Below, piece after piece: positions 61,418 through 64,000 of a stretch of 64,000 bases of DNA. The notes beneath the pieces are model-generated. The model searched no databases. It worked only from the letters and a program-made list of their open reading frames with translations, and was not told the origin of the DNA. Source of the DNA: Larix kaempferi (Eukaryota; Streptophyta; Pinopsida; Pinales; Pinaceae); NCBI GenBank assembly GCA_027924585.1, contig BSBM01000425.1, positions 620,001 to 684,000 of the forward strand. Direction: 5' to 3'. A program made the position numbers and the translations under genes. Each line of letters begins with the position of its first letter. Position 1 is the stretch's first letter.

Positions 61418-61971
61418 TGGGGGAGGGTGGTTAGGTTCATGGATAATAGTAGGGTGTGAGGGAGAGATAGAGAGTTGGTTGATGAATGAGGGTATGGGGG
61501 AGGAGTGAGGTCAGGAGAGGGAAGCTGGTAGGGATCAGGAGTTTTGAATTTTGTTGATGGGTAATGCAATTTGAGATAAGGGGATGTAATTGAGTGGGGG
61601 GATGGGAGATGGGAAAGAGATAGAGAGGGATATAGATAAGTGGTAGGGGGGAGTGAGTTTAGGAGAGAGAGGAGGGGGTTTGGGGTAGGGGGAGTAGGGG
61701 GTATTTAGGTCGAGAGAGAGGGGGTTATGATTAGAGAGAGATAGGGAGGTTTGGGGTAGAGAGATAAACATAGGTTAGGGGTAGTGAGAGAGATATTAGT
61801 GTGAAAGATAGACATTTGGGGTGTTATTAGGGGTAGGGGTAGGAGGTACATTGGGGGAGAGAACAAGGTAGATATCATGAGTTTAGGTGTTCAGGGGAAA
61901 ACAACAAATTTTGAGAGAAAGGGGTATAATTGACGAGTGGGGGTGTTGGGAGTTGGAGTGGGATAGAGGGG

Positions 61972-61973
<2 letters not shown>

Positions 61974-62015
<42 letters not shown>
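61974..62015 (+). repeat. (GA)n microsatellite, 42 bases
   Basis: A perfect GA run in the inverted arm, the counterpart of the (CT)n runs elsewhere. Confidence 0.95.
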
Positions 62016-62020
<5 letters not shown>

Positions 62021-62384
62021 GGGAAGTGATTAGGGGTAGGGGGGAGGACAGTGTTTGGGGAAGATAATGATGTTTATATCAAGAGAGTTAGGGATTGTGG
62101 GAGGATTAAGGTAGTTATAGAGAATATTTATATAGTTTAGGAGTTGGTGGTTGAGTTTAGCATGAGAGGGGAAGGGAGGGAGAGAAGGAGAGAGAGAGAG
62201 AGAGGGTGGTCATTAAGGTGTTGGGAGGGAGAGAGAAAGAGGTGGGGGATTGGGGTAGGTGGTCTACCAGGGTATAGAGAGTGAGAGAGGGGGCTAGTAA
62301 GGGTTAGGCGGTGGACATGGGAGAGAGAGAGGGAGGGAGGAGGAAATTTGGTTATAGTGGTGGGAGTAGGGATGTGATTCTGTG

Positions 62385-63790
62385 TGTGTAGAGAAAGAGA
62401 TAGTGGGAGGGTGTTAGGGAGTAGGGAGAGAGAGAGGCATGGGTGTTACGGGTAGGTGGATTAGTAGAGGGGTTGAAGGAGCAAGTGGAAGAGAGAGAGT
62501 GTGTGCGAGTGAGGGTGGTTTATTAGGGGTAGGGGGAGGAGGGGGTTTGGGAGAGTAAAGAGATAAATATCAATAGGGTTAGTGAGAAGTGGAGTATAGT
62601 TAAGGAATGAGGGATGTGAAGTAGGGGGAGAGAGAGAGAGAGTCGGGGGGGATGTTAAGATGTATGGGTAGAGAGAGAGCGGTGTGGTTTATTGGTAGGT
62701 GGATTAGGGGGTTGACCGAAAGAGAGAGAGTGGGAGAGAGTGATGAGGGGTATAGGGGTGGAGGGAGGTTTAGGGGGAGAGAGAGAGAGAGAGAGGGGTG
62801 GGGGGGGTAGTGGTAGGGGTAGGAGTAGGGGAGTAAGCTTGTAAGAGAGATAAAGAGAAGAGGGATGGGTGTTAGGTGGTTATAGGATAGAGAAAACAAT
62901 GGGAGTCAGGTGTAGTTGGAGGAGTAGGGGGTATTAGTAAGGGTTAAGTTGAAGAGGGGAGAGAAATAGAAAGAGAGAGAGGGGTAAGTGTAGGCGGTTG
63001 ATAGAGAGAGAGTGGGGGGTTTTATGGATTAGGGAGAGAGAAGGGTGGGGGTTATGGGTAAATGTATTAGTAGGGGTTTTAGAGAGGGAGAGGGAGAGAG
63101 CGAGAGAGAGAGAGAGAAATGGGGGGGTAAATAGGTGTAGGGGGAGTGATGTTGGGGTAGATAAAGATATATAGATCATGAGGATTAAGGGCTTTGAGAG
63201 CAACATGACAGTTTGAGAGAAGGTTGAGAGAGAGAGATAGAGAAAGAGAGAGGTGGGTGTTAGGGGGTTGGAGGAGAGAGAAAGAAGTGGGTTTTAGGGG
63301 TAGGTGGAGGACTAGGGGATAGAGAGAATGAGATAGGGTTTTAGCAAGGATTAAGTGAAGGAGGGGAGAGAGAGATATGGGGATTTAGTGGTAGTTGTTG
63401 GAGTAGAGGTGGGAAAGAGGGGGGTTTATATTAGGGAGTAATGGGAGCGAGAGCGAGAGAGGGGATTAGTAAAGGTTAGGTGGTCGATGTGTGAGAGAGA
63501 GGAGGTGGGATTAGGGAGGTGAGTCTGTGTGTAGAGGTGGGATTAGGGAGGTGAGTCTATGTGTAGAGAAAAAGATAATGAGAGGGTGTTAGGGAGTAGT
63601 GAGAGAAGGGGGGTGGGGGTTAGGGCTAGGTGAATTAGTAAGGGGTTGAAGGAGTTAGTGAGAGAGAAAGAGAGTGTGAGAGTGAGGGAGGTTGGGGGAT
63701 TGGGGGAGAGAAAGAAATAGATATCAGGTGGGTTAGAGAGAAGTGGGTTATAGTTAAGGAATGAGGGATGTGAAGCGGTGAGATAGAGAG
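62385..63790 (-). repeat. Tandem duplication of about 1.17 kb in the inverted arm
   Basis: Paired anchors lie 1165-1178 bp apart: GTTAGGGAGTAG near 62415 and 63590, and TATAGTTAAGGAATGAGGGA at 62594 and 63759. A 28-bp phrase, GGTGGGATTAGGGAGGTGAG plus eight bases, is itself duplicated in tandem near 63505-63560. Confidence 0.7.
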
Positions 63791-64000
63791 AGAGAGAGTG
63801 AGGGAGAGGGGGGGGTGTTAGTATGTAGCAGTAGAGAGAGGGGGTGGGGGTTATGGGTAGGTGGAGTAGTCTATTGAGAGAGAGAGAGATACAAGGAGAG
63901 AGTGAGAGGGAGAATATTAGGGGTATAGGGGTGGACGGAGTTTTAGGGAGAGAAAGAGATATAGATAAAGAGGGTTAGTTGTTTGGGGAGGAGTAGGGTA

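Larger units (their letters stand above)
61418..64000 (-). repeat. Polypyrimidine array in inverted orientation
   Basis: The + strand is now G/A-rich. Reverse-complement phrases match the CT-oriented array in reverse order. GTTAGGGAGTAG with GTGTGTAGAG (62385 and 63562) matches the phrases near 15950-15990, and GTGGACATGGGAGA (near 62310) matches TCTCCCATGTCCACC near 36675. The CT array and this arm therefore face each other across the truncated copia element. The arm continues beyond the window. Confidence 0.85.

Overview
The window looks like nuclear DNA from a land plant, most likely a seed plant with a large repeat-rich genome. The evidence is plant-type LTR retrotransposons: a Ty1/copia element with a tRNA-iMet primer site and a Ty3/gypsy element of the Tat lineage with a plant mobile domain extra gene. 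There are no bacterial features, rRNA or tRNA genes, and I cannot name the species. No intact host gene is visible.

Layout. Positions 1-3060 are ordinary AT-rich DNA with one minus-strand exon-like remnant of an unidentified gene (397-1166). From about 3060 the + strand becomes G-poor, and from about 3490 it is a huge polypyrimidine array: (CT)n runs alternating with short C/T/A phrases, often with 0-4 G per 60 bases. The array continues to 57828 apart from two retrotransposon insertions. Anchor phrases recur in the same order in three head-to-tail long-range copies starting near 3490, 19617 and 37613. The array therefore has a higher-order period of roughly 12-16 kb, overlaid by local duplications of about 0.4-2.5 kb.

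Insertions. A degraded copia element (29276-34882, + strand) interrupts array copy 2, with a 5-bp target duplication that has one mismatch. A 14.3-kb Tat-type gypsy element (38806-53114, coding on the - strand) interrupts copy 3, with a perfect CTACT duplication. The gypsy element has gag, protease, RT, RNase H and integrase, then a second archaeal-type RNase H downstream of integrase. On the opposite strand it also carries a plant-mobile-domain gene with a predicted intron. Both elements are pseudogenised, with about 6% LTR divergence by eye over the stretches I compared.

Right end. At 57829 the array meets a 5'-truncated copia 3' end (RT/RNase H remnant, a 3' region with four successive tandem-repeat families of 71, 87, 59 and 23 bp, a polypurine tract and one LTR ending at 61417). 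Beyond it the array resumes in the opposite orientation (GA-rich on the + strand) to the window end. This strand switch, the G-depleted array and the antisense spliced gene in the gypsy element are the most notable observations.
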